The notes: generated from the sequence alone by a model not told the origin. A DNA stretch of 64,000 nt from Sphingomonas sp. GM_Shp_1 (GCF_026540895.1 NZ_JALNUR010000007.1:1-64000), one strand, 5' to 3'; numbered from the stretch's first letter, positions 6,697-16,932 are shown. Made by a program: numbers and translations.

Positions 6697-9520
6697 GCGC
6701 AACCACCTCGGCGCAGCGTCCGCACAGATCGCCGTCCACCGCCACATCGGGCAGGTGACGCCAGCAGCGACCGCATTTGTGCTTCGTCGTGCGGGTCACC
6801 GTGACGGTGTCGGCCAAGCTCACGTCCGCGACGATGAACGCCTCGGCCAGCGCATGGGGTTCGAGCGGCAGCGACGGCACCGTCACCTCGGCCTCGTTGG
6901 ACGAGCGCACGGTCTTTTCGCGGCGCAGCGGCTCGATCGCCTCGGTCACCTGGGCGCGAAGGCCCCGGATCTCGGTCCAGCGCGCCATCAGCGCCTCGTC
7001 CTCGCCCAGCTGCGGCAGTTCCGGCCATTCGAGCAGATGGACCGAGCCATCCTCCGACGGGAAGCGCGACTGCCACACTTCCTCGGCGGTGAAGCACAGG
7101 ATCGGCGCGGCATAGCGGACCAGCGCGTGGAACAGGATGTCGAGCATGGTGCGATAGCTGCGACGCTTGGGATCGGTCGCGGCATCGCAATAGAGCGAGT
7201 CCTTGCGGATATCGAAGAAGAAGGCCGACAGGTCTTCATTCGCGAAATCGGTCAGCGCGCGAAGGTAGCGGTTGAACTCATACGCGTCCGCCGCACGACG
7301 CAGCTCGGTGTCGAGCTGGGTCAGGCGGGCGAGGACGTAACGCTCCAGCTCGGGCATCGCGTCGAACGAGATGCGCTCCTCTTCCGTAAACCCGTCGAGC
7401 GCGCCCAGCAGGTAGCGGAAGGTATTGCGCAGCTTGCGATAGCTGTCCGAGGCGGTGGCGAGCACCTCCTTGCCGATGCGCACATCCTCAAAATAATCGG
7501 TCGAGGCGGTCCAGATGCGCAGGATGTCGGCGCCCGATTCGCCGATGATCTTCAGCGGATCGACGACATTGCCCAGCGACTTGGACATCTTGCGGCCCTG
7601 GCCATCGAGCGCGAAGCCGTGGGTCAGCACCGCGTCGTAAGGAGCCCGGCCACGCGTGCCGCACGACTCCAGCAGCGACGACTGGAACCAGCCGCGATGC
7701 TGGTCCGAGCCTTCGAGATACAGGTTGGCGCGCGTACCCTCGCCATAGCGCGCCTCGATCACGAAGGCATGGGTCGACCCTGAGTCGAACCACACGTCGA
7801 GAATGTCGTTGACCGGCTCGTAATCGGCCAGATTATAGTCGGTCCCGAGCAGCGTCTGGTGATCGGCGGTGAACCACGCATCCGCCCCGCCTTCGCGGAA
7901 GGCGTCGAGGATGCGGGCATTGACCGCCTTGTCGGCCAGATATTCGCCGGTCTGGCGGTTCACATAGAGCGCGATCGGCACGCCCCAGGCGCGCTGGCGG
8001 CTGATCACCCAGTCGGGACGCCCCTCGACCATCGCGCGGATGCGGTTGCGGCTACGCTCGGGCACCCAGCGGGTTCGCTCGATGGCGTCGAGCGCGGTTT
8101 CCCGCAGCGTCGCGCCATTGCCCAGCGGCACGGTGAGGAGCGGCGTCACGCCCGAGATCGGGTCGACACTGGCCATCGCCATGTCGGCGATCAGCGTCGT
8201 GTCGGCGCGGTCCATCGGGATGAACCATTGCGGGGTCGCGCGGAAGATGACCTTCGCCTTCGACCGCCAGCTATGCGGATAGCTGTGCTGGAAATCGTCC
8301 GAGGCCGACAGCAGCGCGCCGACCGCGCGCAGGTCCGCGCAGATCGGCCCATCGGCGGAGACGAACTTCTTGTTGATGACGCTGCCCTGGCCGCCCAGCC
8401 ACGCCCAGTCGTCGCGATAAGTGCCGTCGCCCTGCACCGCGAACACCGGGTCGATACCGTGCGCCTTGCACAGCAGGAAGTCGTCCTCGCCATGATCGGG
8501 GGCCATATGGACCAGACCCGTACCCGCGTCGGTCGTGACGAAGTCGCCCGCCAGGAAGGGGCGGGGCTTGGCGAAGAAACCGCCCAGTGCGTGCATCGGA
8601 TGCCTGGCGGTCGCGCCGTCCAGCGCCGGGCCCTTCACCAGACCGATGGGATTCTCCACCGCAATGCCGGTCCGCTTGGTGAAGGCGGACAGCAGCGGCT
8701 CCGCGACCAGATAGCGGCGCCCCGCGCTTTCGAAATGCACATAGTCGATCGCCTCGCCATAGCTCAGCGCCTGGTTGACCGGGATCGTCCAGGGCGTGGT
8801 GGTCCAGATGACCGCGAGCGCGCCGACCAGCTCGGGATATTGGGGGCAGCTCGCCACCTCGAACCCGACATCGATCTGGGTCGAGACGATGTCCTCATAT
8901 TCGACCTCGGCCTCGGCCAGCGCGGTCTTCTCGACCGGCGACCACATGACCGGCTTGGCCCCGCGATAGAGCTGGCCCGATTCGGCGAACTTGAGGAGCT
9001 CGCCCGCGATCACCGCCTCGGCGTCATAGGTCATGGTCAGGTACGGATTGGCCCAGTCGCCCATCACGCCCAGCCGCTCGAACTGCGCCTTTTGCGTGCC
9101 CACCCAGGTATCGGCATAGGCGCGACACTCGGCGCGGAACTGCGCGACGGGCACCTCGTCCTTGTTCAGCTTCTTCGCGCGATAGGCTTCCTCGACCTTC
9201 CACTCGATCGGCAGGCCGTGACAGTCCCAGCCGGGGACATAGGGCGCGTCCTTGCCCAGCAAGGTCTGCGAACGGACGATGATGTCCTTCAGCACCTTGT
9301 TGAGCGCATGGCCCATGTGAATGTCGCCATTCGCGTAAGGCGGGCCGTCATGCAGGATGAACCGTTCGCGCCCGGCCCGCTCGCGGCGGAGGCGGTCGTA
9401 CAGCCCCATCCGGGCCCAGCGATCCAGGATCGCCGGTTCCTTGGCGGCAAGCCCCGCCTTCATGGGGAAATCGGTCTTCGGCAGGAAGACGGTGTCGCGG
9501 TAATCGGGCGCGTCGGTCAT
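6689..9520 (-). CDS. ileS: Isoleucyl-tRNA synthetase
   Basis: Class I aminoacyl-tRNA synthetase charging tRNA-Ile (943 aa). It shows the HIGH-type motif HMGHALNKVL near the N terminus, the KMSKS motif (GRKMSKSLGN), the CP1 editing domain, and a C-terminal zinc-finger with CGRCWRH and CGRCAEV pairs. The ATG at 9520 is preferred to a GTG at 9529 because AAGGG lies 10 bases upstream of the ATG. The zinc-containing C terminus is the bacterial IleRS1 type rather than the mupirocin-resistant IleRS2 type. Downstream are lspA and a lipoprotein gene with short overlaps; ribF lies 35 bases upstream of it in the same direction. Confidence 0.96.
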   Translation of the reverse strand: MTDAPDYRDTVFLPKTDFPMKAGLAAKEPAILDRWARMGLYDRLRRERAGRERFILHDGPPYANGDIHMGHALNKVLKDIIVRSQTLLGKDAPYVPGWDCHGLPIEWKVEEAYRAKKLNKDEVPVAQFRAECRAYADTWVGTQKAQFERLGVMGDWANPYLTMTYDAEAVIAGELLKFAESGQLYRGAKPVMWSPVEKTALAEAEVEYEDIVSTQIDVGFEVASCPQYPELVGALAVIWTTTPWTIPVNQALSYGEAIDYVHFESAGRRYLVAEPLLSAFTKRTGIAVENPIGLVKGPALDGATARHPMHALGGFFAKPRPFLAGDFVTTDAGTGLVHMAPDHGEDDFLLCKAHGIDPVFAVQGDGTYRDDWAWLGGQGSVINKKFVSADGPICADLRAVGALLSASDDFQHSYPHSWRSKAKVIFRATPQWFIPMDRADTTLIADMAMASVDPISGVTPLLTVPLGNGATLRETALDAIERTRWVPERSRNRIRAMVEGRPDWVISRQRAWGVPIALYVNRQTGEYLADKAVNARILDAFREGGADAWFTADHQTLLGTDYNLADYEPVNDILDVWFDSGSTHAFVIEARYGEGTRANLYLEGSDQHRGWFQSSLLESCGTRGRAPYDAVLTHGFALDGQGRKMSKSLGNVVDPLKIIGESGADILRIWTASTDYFEDVRIGKEVLATASDSYRKLRNTFRYLLGALDGFTEEERISFDAMPELERYVLARLTQLDTELRRAADAYEFNRYLRALTDFANEDLSAFFFDIRKDSLYCDAATDPKRRSYRTMLDILFHALVRYAAPILCFTAEEVWQSRFPSEDGSVHLLEWPELPQLGEDEALMARWTEIRGLRAQVTEAIEPLRREKTVRSSNEAEVTVPSLPLEPHALAEAFIVADVSLADTVTVTRTTKHKCGRCWRHLPDVAVDGDLCGRCAEVVAHG

Positions 9521-9555
9521 AAGGGACACGCCCTTAGCGGGTTTGAATTACCGCG

Positions 9556-10494
9556 TCATGCCGGATTATGCGTGGCGAGCAGAGCGCGTGCGCGGGCGCA
9601 ATCCGCATCCATCTGCGCGACCAGCGCGTCGAGCGAATCGAACTTCGCCTCCGGCCGCAGATATTCGATCAACTCGACCGACAGGCCCTGGCCGTAAAGG
9701 TCACCGGTGAAGTCGAAGAAATACGGCTCCAGCAATTCCTTGGGCGGATCGAAGCTCGGCCGGATGCCCAGATTGGCGGCACCGTTCAGCACCCGCCCAT
9801 CGGCCAGCCGCCCGCGCACCGCATAGATGCCGTAAGCGGGGCGCAGATACTGTCCCATGTCCAGATTGGCGGTCGGATAGCCGATGGTGCGGCCCAGCTT
9901 GTCGCCATGCTGGACCACCCCCTCGATGGTGAAGGGCCGGGTCAGCAGGCGCGCGGCCTCGCGCGGCTGTCCGGCGATCAGCGCGGTGCGGATGCGACTC
10001 GAAGAAATCGTCTCCCCGTCCAGCATGACCGGCGCGACCGCATCGGTGGAAAAGCCGCGTGCGAGTCCCCAGGCGCGCAGGGCGTTCACGTCGCCGCTCC
10101 GCGCCTGGCCGAAGGTGAAGTCCTCGCCCGTCACCACCCCGCCGACACGCAAGGCGGCGAGCAGGCGCTGCTCGACGAAATCCTCCGCCGACAGCGCCGC
10201 CAGTTCGGGGTCGAAGCGGAACACCAGCATCGCATCGACACCCGCCGCCGCGAACAGCTGCTCGCGCTGGTCGAGCGTGGTCAGGCGAAAGGGCGCCGCG
10301 TCGGGCCGGAAATAGCGGATCGGATGCGGATCGAAGGTCGCGACCAGCGCGGGCCGCCCCTCCGCCCGCGCACGCGCGACCGCGGCACCGACCACCGCCT
10401 GATGACCGAGGTGAAATCCGTCGAAATTGCCCAGCGCGACGATCCCGCCCGCCAGATGCGCCGGGATCGGACCCGCGCCATCAACTCGCTGCAT
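9556..10494 (-). CDS. ribF: Bifunctional riboflavin kinase/FAD synthetase
   Basis: Converts riboflavin to FMN and FMN to FAD in the cytoplasm. The N-terminal nucleotidyltransferase domain shows GNFDGFHLGH and ISSSRIRTAL; the C-terminal kinase domain shows the GYPTANLD motif followed by PAYGIYAVR. Length 312 aa is standard. The ribF-ileS-lspA order is common in proteobacteria and suggests shared transcription from upstream of ribF. No FMN riboswitch is seen in the 33 bases separating it from the upstream gene. Confidence 0.95.
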   Translation of the reverse strand: MQRVDGAGPIPAHLAGGIVALGNFDGFHLGHQAVVGAAVARARAEGRPALVATFDPHPIRYFRPDAAPFRLTTLDQREQLFAAAGVDAMLVFRFDPELAALSAEDFVEQRLLAALRVGGVVTGEDFTFGQARSGDVNALRAWGLARGFSTDAVAPVMLDGETISSSRIRTALIAGQPREAARLLTRPFTIEGVVQHGDKLGRTIGYPTANLDMGQYLRPAYGIYAVRGRLADGRVLNGAANLGIRPSFDPPKELLEPYFFDFTGDLYGQGLSVELIEYLRPEAKFDSLDALVAQMDADCARARALLATHNPA

Positions 10495-10527
10495 GGGCGC
10501 GCGCTATAACAGGCCGGGCCGAATTGG

Positions 10528-11625
10528 CTAGGCGCGCGACATCACGCGGTTGCCGATGCCCTCGCTCGCCACGATGCGCAGCGCGTCGGCCCGGTCGAAC
10601 GCCTCCTGCATCGGCACGCCGATTCCGACCGCGACCCCGGCGGACATGGTGACCACGCCGATCGGCTCGCCCGATCCCCGCAAGCGCAGGGTCCGCGCCT
10701 GCATCGCCGCGCGCGCATCCTCCATCATCCCCGCCACCATCGACAGCGGGCGACCGCGCAGCACGACCACGAACAAATTGCCCTGCCAGCGGATGATCTC
10801 CGCCCCCTCCCCGACCTGGCGAAGGGTGGCGACGAAGGCGCGCAGGACATTGTCGGCGACCGACCGGCCATAGCGTTCGTTGATCCCCTCCAGATCGTCC
10901 AGGCTGCACGCCGCGACGACATAGCCATGCGAATCGCTCGCCAGCCCCTCGATCAGGGTGCGCGCGCCGGTCCGGCTCATCACCCCGGTCAACTGGTCGA
11001 TATCGTCATTCTGCGGCACCGATTCGATCCGGCTGCGCAAGGCGGCGATGCTGCCCGACAATTCCTCCAGATCGCGTTCGGTCTTCGAGATACGCGCGAT
11101 CAACTGTTCGAGCAGCAGCGCGATCGCGCCCGAATCGGGGCCCAGGTCGTTGCCCAGCGTCTTGCCGTGCCGAAGGGCGGCAACGTCGCTGGTGAAGTCG
11201 CTGGTGATCTGGCGCGCGTCGCTGGTCAGCGAGTCGAGCGCCTCGGCATGATCGCTGAGGTCGCGTTCCAGTTGCGCGCGATCGGCCGCTGGTCCGATCG
11301 CCTCATGCTCGCGGACCAGCGGCATGAGTTCGCCGACATCGTCCTCGGTCAGGCGGACGCCGCCATCGGTGCGGCGCGCCACATCCTGTCCCAACGGGCC
11401 ATAGGGATGCAGCACCGTCTGTAGCGCCAGCGCATAGCTGTTCGTCGTGCGGCTCAGCCGATGGTGATCGAGGAACAGCAACGCCTCGCGGCTGGCGTCG
11501 AACAATCCGGGGGGATCGATATCGGGCCGGTTCTGACCTTCGCTCGCCCAATCCATGATCATCGCGTGGCGCCCCACCTTCGCTTCGACCGCGCCGCGCC
11601 ATCGCAGTCGCAATCCTTCTCTCAA
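10528..11625 (-). CDS. Degenerate GGDEF-domain protein
   Basis: A 365-aa protein whose C-terminal part (about residue 205 on) is a GGDEF-fold domain: it keeps the DQLTGVMSR opening and the later strands. At the active-site loop, however, it reads IIRWQGNLFVVV where a working diguanylate cyclase has GG[DE]EF, so c-di-GMP synthesis is unlikely. No EAL domain or membrane helix is seen; residues 95-195 are rich in Leu, Glu and Arg and probably form a coiled coil. It may act as a nucleotide-sensing or protein-interaction module, which is inference. The start is a TTG at 11625 with AAAGG six bases before it; an ATG at 11562 is an alternative. Confidence 0.78.
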   Translation of the reverse strand: MREGLRLRWRGAVEAKVGRHAMIMDWASEGQNRPDIDPPGLFDASREALLFLDHHRLSRTTNSYALALQTVLHPYGPLGQDVARRTDGGVRLTEDDVGELMPLVREHEAIGPAADRAQLERDLSDHAEALDSLTSDARQITSDFTSDVAALRHGKTLGNDLGPDSGAIALLLEQLIARISKTERDLEELSGSIAALRSRIESVPQNDDIDQLTGVMSRTGARTLIEGLASDSHGYVVAACSLDDLEGINERYGRSVADNVLRAFVATLRQVGEGAEIIRWQGNLFVVVLRGRPLSMVAGMMEDARAAMQARTLRLRGSGEPIGVVTMSAGVAVGIGVPMQEAFDRADALRIVASEGIGNRVMSRA

Positions 11626-11722
11626 GCCCGACCTTTACGAGCCTTCCGAGCGCAAATGAAGATGCGCTGCGGACAAAATTTTTACAATGTTATTAACCGA
11701 TTTTTACCAGCCATTGCTTCTG

Positions 11723-12981
<1,259 letters not shown>

Positions 12982-13078
12982 GGTCCCGGCCTAGCGCCAC
13001 CGGGCCCCGCCGCCAAGCCGCACCGGATCGGAGCGGGACGAAGATGCCCGGACGTGCGCCGCGAGGCAGAGCGGCCCC

Positions 13079-13471
13079 ATGCCGCTCGTTCCCCCTCGTC
13101 CGCGTCACATTCAAACCCTTGAGGATGCGTTTCAACTGTTCGCCGGCCTGGCTCGCGGGCGGCAGGAGGCGATCGGAGTCGCCTTTTTATGTCCGCAACG
13201 AACCTTATTGGGATTGCGTCATGCCTGGGGCCGGGAAGACCGGGTGACGATGCCCATCGCCCGGATCACGCTCGACGTCCTGTTGCTGGCGGCGCAGGCG
13301 GTGTTGATCGCGCACAACCATCCCGATGGCGATCCCCGCCCCAGCGCCGCCGATCTGGCGATGACCCGGCGTCTGTCCCAGGGGCTGGCCGCATTGGATG
13401 TCGCGGTGCTCGACCACCTGATCGTCACCCGCGCCGGGATCGTCAGCCTGCGCGAACAGGGGCTGGTCTGA
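13079..13471 (+). CDS. Short RadC-like JAB-domain protein
   Basis: A 130-aa protein that is essentially only the JAB/MPN domain of RadC (RadC is usually about 220-230 aa with an N-terminal helix-hairpin-helix part). The zinc-ligand motif HNHPDGDPRPSAADLAMTRR is intact and an upstream Glu (GRQEAIGVAFL) fits the catalytic position. RadC-type JAB proteins are metalloprotease-like but their substrate is unknown; they often occur in mobile elements. The frame stays open upstream without a better start codon, so the N terminus is uncertain. A complex inverted repeat follows its stop. Confidence 0.7.
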   Translation: MPLVPPRPRHIQTLEDAFQLFAGLARGRQEAIGVAFLCPQRTLLGLRHAWGREDRVTMPIARITLDVLLLAAQAVLIAHNHPDGDPRPSAADLAMTRRLSQGLAALDVAVLDHLIVTRAGIVSLREQGLV

Positions 13472-13497
13472 CGCCGTCGCGCCAATGAGGGCAATTC

Positions 13498-13670
13498 CCT
13501 CGCTCCTCTTCGAGGGGAGAGGGTTGCGCAGACTTGGTCTTTGCGAAAGCAAAGGCTTAGTCGAAGAGCGCGCAAGCCTGCGGCTCGCTCAACCCCTCAC
13601 CCAAGCTGCGCTAGCCAGCAATGCTGGCAAGCTCCGCTAACCCTCTCCCCTGTCCAGGGGAGAGGGGGGA
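13498..13670. repeat. REP-like inverted-repeat element
   Basis: The stretch after the JAB gene contains opposing GAGGGGAGAGGG and CCCTCTCCCCT blocks and several internal hairpins. It resembles composite repetitive extragenic elements and separates two convergent genes (stops at 13471 and 13700). A related GGGGAGAGGG hairpin occurs at 26390-26415. Confidence 0.6.
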
Positions 13671-13699
13671 GAGGAAATCGGCCTGAACGTCGCCCCGCC

Positions 13700-14452
13700 C
13701 TAGAAACCGAACCGGACCCGGCCGACGATCCGGCCGCCCGAATGCCGCGCATCGGCCAGGGGAAAGGCGGAGGCGGTCCGCTCCGACACGTCGGTGCCGA
13801 CATAATCCAGGCCCAGCGTCACCGGCCCCGTCACATGCTCCACGCCCAGGCGCCAGTCGCTATAGTCGCCGCCGGGGCGAAGCCGGGCGGCGCGGAAACC
13901 GTTGCCGGTGCTGCCCGAGGAATGCCCGATCCCCGCCAGCAGGGTCCAGGGCGTGCCGGGAATCCCCGCCTCCGCACCGGCATGGAGATAGAGATTGTCG
14001 CCGCCGATCGCGTCCTGTGACGGCGCATAGTCCGCGCCCGCATCGACGTTCACCGGACCCAGCGTATAGGCCGCCGACCCACCCAACTCGACATAATCGG
14101 CGTTGAAGCCCGCCTCGCCGAACAAATGGCCGGTCACCCGTCCACGCACCGTGACCAGGCCCAGCGTCGTACCGGCACCCAGCGTCAGATCACCGACCAC
14201 GCCCGCGCCGCCATGCCGATCCGATTCGCGCAAAGACACGATCCGCCCGCTCGCCTCGAACGGGCCGCTGGTCGTAAAGATATCGGCGGAGGGCGAAACC
14301 CGCCCCCCGCTCCAACTCAGGCCGCGCCGATTCTCGTCGCTGTTCAACTCCACCCCGATGCTGGGGCGTTGTTGCGCGGCGGCGGGCGTTGCGGCCAGCA
14401 CCGGAGCCACCGTGACGATGGCGGCCCATATGGTCTTCATGTCGATCGTCAT
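13700..14452 (-). CDS. TorF-like outer-membrane protein, second copy
   Basis: A 250-aa beta-barrel-type protein with a signal peptide (cut near AAAQ-QR) and the same architecture as the TorF/Gcw_chp protein at 3570: an opening with GVELNSDENRRGLSWSGG, a central SAAYTLGPVNVDAGADYAPS segment and a C-terminal Phe (GRVRFGF). It probably sits in the outer membrane; the substrate is unknown. The ATG at 14452 overlaps the upstream stop (ATGA), implying translational coupling; an ATG at 14440 is the other candidate. Both genes appear to be driven by the promoter near 14980. Confidence 0.72.
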   Translation of the reverse strand: MTIDMKTIWAAIVTVAPVLAATPAAAQQRPSIGVELNSDENRRGLSWSGGRVSPSADIFTTSGPFEASGRIVSLRESDRHGGAGVVGDLTLGAGTTLGLVTVRGRVTGHLFGEAGFNADYVELGGSAAYTLGPVNVDAGADYAPSQDAIGGDNLYLHAGAEAGIPGTPWTLLAGIGHSSGSTGNGFRAARLRPGGDYSDWRLGVEHVTGPVTLGLDYVGTDVSERTASAFPLADARHSGGRIVGRVRFGF

Positions 14453-14895
14453 CCAGCGCGCGTCTCGGCATGGAGGCGGTCCATCTCGGCGCGCAGCAAG
14501 CCATGGTCCTCCTGTGCGACCGCCTGAAGGTGATCGCGGACCGATTCCTGCCGCTTGGCCACTTCCTGCGCAATCGCGGTGCGGTTGGCGCTGCACCAGC
14601 CGGGACGGCTGCCCTCGATCACACCGTCACGGCTCGCGCTGCGCATCAGGGTCGCACCGCTGTCCGCCCGCGCCTCGCGGTGGACGGTCACGTTCGCGCT
14701 CCACTGGCACCGCAGCGTCGAGGGACGCCCGCCGGTGGCCACCGCGCCGATCTGCTTGTGGGTCACGCCGACATCCGCGCTGTAGCGGACCGCAACCGGC
14801 CCCGAATGATGGTCGATCCGCACCCGGTGTTCGAGCGCGCCGTCGGACGCCGCCACCCCACCGAGTAACAGTCCGGCGATCATAAGCGTGTTCAT
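14449..14895 (-). CDS. Unknown exported protein coupled to TorF-like gene
   Basis: No family recognised. The 148-aa product has an N-terminal hydrophobic segment (NTLMIAGLLLGGVAASDGA) that looks like a signal peptide, then a beta-rich part with two Cys (TLRCQWSANV and PGWCSANRT) that could form a disulfide, and a charged helical tail with HLQAVAQEDHGLLRAEMDRL. AAGGAG immediately precedes three consecutive ATG codons (14901, 14898, 14895); spacing favours the last. It is the first gene of a two-gene unit with the TorF-like protein and might be a periplasmic partner of it, which is inference from the overlap only. Confidence 0.65.
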   Translation of the reverse strand: MNTLMIAGLLLGGVAASDGALEHRVRIDHHSGPVAVRYSADVGVTHKQIGAVATGGRPSTLRCQWSANVTVHREARADSGATLMRSASRDGVIEGSRPGWCSANRTAIAQEVAKRQESVRDHLQAVAQEDHGLLRAEMDRLHAETRAG

Positions 14896-14971
14896 CATCA
14901 TCTCCTTCTGCGAAGCCCCGACCCATGCTGGCCGGTGGCATATCGGCACCGTGCGGTTCCGATACGGGATC

Positions 14972-14999
14972 AATATATGACAACGCTGTCATGTTGCAA
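14972..14999 (-). promoter_or_regulatory. Promoter with palindromic operator in spacer
   Basis: On the reverse strand TTGCAA (14999-14994) and TATATT (14977-14972) are separated by 16 bases, a good sigma-70-type arrangement. The spacer is almost filled by an inverted repeat, ATGACA-N4-TGTCAT (14977-14992), a likely repressor or activator site. It lies about 75 bases upstream of the 14895 start and would control both genes of that unit. The regulator is not encoded next to it. Confidence 0.6.
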
Positions 15000-15031
15000 T
15001 TTGTCGCCGCGATACCGACGATTTTTTGGAC

Positions 15032-15778
15032 TCAATTGTCCTTCATGCGACAGGAACGGATCGCACCGGGTTCCGGCCGGGGTCCGGTCGCCCGGAAGGT
15101 CGCCAGATAGCCGCCCGCCGAAGGCATGTTCTCGATCGAGACCTGGGTGAAGCCCACCGCCTCGAACTCGCATTTGAGCAGTGCGGGCGGGGTGCCGTGC
15201 GCCTTGGTGCGGCGATTGGCATCGACGACCACCACCAGACCGTCGCGCTTCAGCGCCGGGAACAGCCGCCACAGGAATTCATAGGGCTGGTCGATCTCGT
15301 GATACATATGGACCATCATCACGCGGTCGAAGCTGTTGGGCGGCAGCTTGGGATCGGCGGGTTCGCCCAGCCGGACGCTGACATTGTCCAGCCGTTCGCG
15401 CGACACGCGCTCGGCCAGCTGGTCGCGCCAGGCGGCGACGATATCCTCGGCCAGCACGCGGCCGGTCTTGCCGACGCGCTGCGCCAGGCGGACGGTGTAG
15501 TAACCCTCGCCCGCGCCGATATCGGCCACCGTCATGCCGGGGCGGATCTTCGCCCGGTCCATGACCTGATCCGCCTCGCGCAAGCGATCGCGGGCGTCCT
15601 CGTTCGACCAGCGCGACGACACGACATCGGCCACCGGGCGATCCGCCGCCGGGAAGGGGCCGGGCCGTTCCTCCTCATCCTTGTGCGGAATGAGCGGCTT
15701 GGAGCCGTCGCACGCCGTCACCGCGCCCCCCAGCGCGATAAGCAGCACCGCCGCCAGCATGGACCCCCGCTTCGACAT
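15032..15778 (-). CDS. Lipoprotein-like class I SAM methyltransferase
   Basis: A 248-aa protein combining two unexpected parts. Residues 1-23 look like a lipoprotein signal (hydrophobic core LAAVLLIALGGA, lipobox VTAC, Cys 23). The rest is a class I methyltransferase fold with motif I VADIGAGEGYYTVRLA, a later acidic LAED and the post-motif FDRVMMVHMYHEI. The ATG at 15778 lies one base after the prfB stop, so it is co-transcribed with prfB. The substrate is unknown. Known homologues of this kind are often annotated simply as methyltransferases; where SAM would come from in the periplasm is unexplained. If translation began downstream, the product would be cytoplasmic, but no good internal start is seen. 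Confidence 0.75.
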   Translation of the reverse strand: MSKRGSMLAAVLLIALGGAVTACDGSKPLIPHKDEEERPGPFPAADRPVADVVSSRWSNEDARDRLREADQVMDRAKIRPGMTVADIGAGEGYYTVRLAQRVGKTGRVLAEDIVAAWRDQLAERVSRERLDNVSVRLGEPADPKLPPNSFDRVMMVHMYHEIDQPYEFLWRLFPALKRDGLVVVVDANRRTKAHGTPPALLKCEFEAVGFTQVSIENMPSAGGYLATFRATGPRPEPGAIRSCRMKDN

Positions 15779-15779
15779 C

Positions 15780-16907
15780 TTACTCGACGTCTTCCACGGC
15801 GACGGCTTCACCGGTCACCCGCTGCGACAGCGCCGCCGCCATGAAGGAATCGAGATCGCCGTCGAGCACATCGCCCGGCGCGGTCGAGGTCACGCCGGTG
15901 CGCAGGTCCTTCACCAACTGATAGGGCTGAAGCACGTAGGAGCGGATCTGGTGGCCCCAGCCGATATCGGTCTTGGTCGCGTTCTGCGCATTGGCCACCG
16001 CCTCGCGCTCGGCCAGTTCGCGCTCGTACAGGCGGGCGCGAAGCTGGTTATACGCCTCGGCCTTGTTCTTGTGCTGCGAGCGCTGGTTCTGGCACTGCAC
16101 GACGATGCCGGTCGGCAAGTGGGTGATGCGCACCGCCGAGTCGGTGGTGTTGATGTGCTGACCACCGGCGCCGCTGGCGCGGTAGGTGTCGATGCGCAAC
16201 TCGCTCTCGTTGATCTCGACCTCGATATTGTCGTCGATCACCGGATAGACCCACACGCTCGAAAAGCTGGTGTGGCGGCGCGCAGCGGAATCGTACGGGC
16301 TGATCCGCACCAGCCGGTGCACGCCCGACTCGGTCTTGGCATAGCCATAGGCGTTCTCGCCCTTGACCAGCAGGGTCGCCGACTTGATCCCGGCCTGCTC
16401 GCCCGCATGGAAGTCGATCAGTTCGACCTTCATGCCGTGGCGCTCGGCCCAGCGCGTGTACATGCGCTGGAGCATCCCAGCCCAGTCCTGGCTCTCGGTG
16501 CCGCCCGCGCCCGCGTTGATCTCGATATAGCTGTCATTGGCGTCAGCCTCGCCCGCCAGCAGCGCCTTGACCTTGTCGGCCTCGGCCCGCTTGGCGAGTT
16601 CGCCCAGGCTGGTGACGGCTTCCGTCTCCAGCTCCTCGTCGCCCTCCATCTCGGCCAGCTCGATCAGCTCGATCGTGCCCGACAGCTCGTTCTCGATCGC
16701 ACGGGTGGCGGTGATCGCCTCGTCCAGGCGACGACGCTCGCGCATCACCGCCTGCGCCTGTTTGGGGTCGTTCCACAGCGCCTGGTCCTCGACGCGCGCG
16801 TTCAACTCGTCCAGGCGGCGCAGCGCGCGGTCCCAGTCGAGGAAGCGGCGCAGCAGCTCCAGGGCATCCTTGATCGTGTCGACATGAGCCTGCGCTTCAG
16901 CGCGCAT
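15780..16907 (-). CDS. prfB: Peptide chain release factor 2
   Basis: Release factor recognising UGA/UAA stop codons (375 aa). The catalytic GGQ is in [20 protein letters not shown]. The codon-recognition loop reads [13 protein letters not shown], that is SPY where RF2 usually has SPF. The region where many bacteria have the programmed +1 frameshift (after ...RRFL, before DWD) is in one continuous frame here, so autoregulation by frameshifting is absent. The ATG at 16907 has GGAG seven bases upstream. PBP1A lies upstream in the same direction and a lipoprotein-like methyltransferase downstream. Confidence 0.95.
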   Translation of the reverse strand: MRAEAQAHVDTIKDALELLRRFLDWDRALRRLDELNARVEDQALWNDPKQAQAVMRERRRLDEAITATRAIENELSGTIELIELAEMEGDEELETEAVTSLGELAKRAEADKVKALLAGEADANDSYIEINAGAGGTESQDWAGMLQRMYTRWAERHGMKVELIDFHAGEQAGIKSATLLVKGENAYGYAKTESGVHRLVRISPYDSAARRHTSFSSVWVYPVIDDNIEVEINESELRIDTYRASGAGGQHINTTDSAVRITHLPTGIVVQCQNQRSQHKNKAEAYNQLRARLYERELAEREAVANAQNATKTDIGWGHQIRSYVLQPYQLVKDLRTGVTSTAPGDVLDGDLDSFMAAALSQRVTGEAVAVEDVE

Positions 16908-16932
16908 GGGTTTTCTCCAAAATTCGGTCGTG

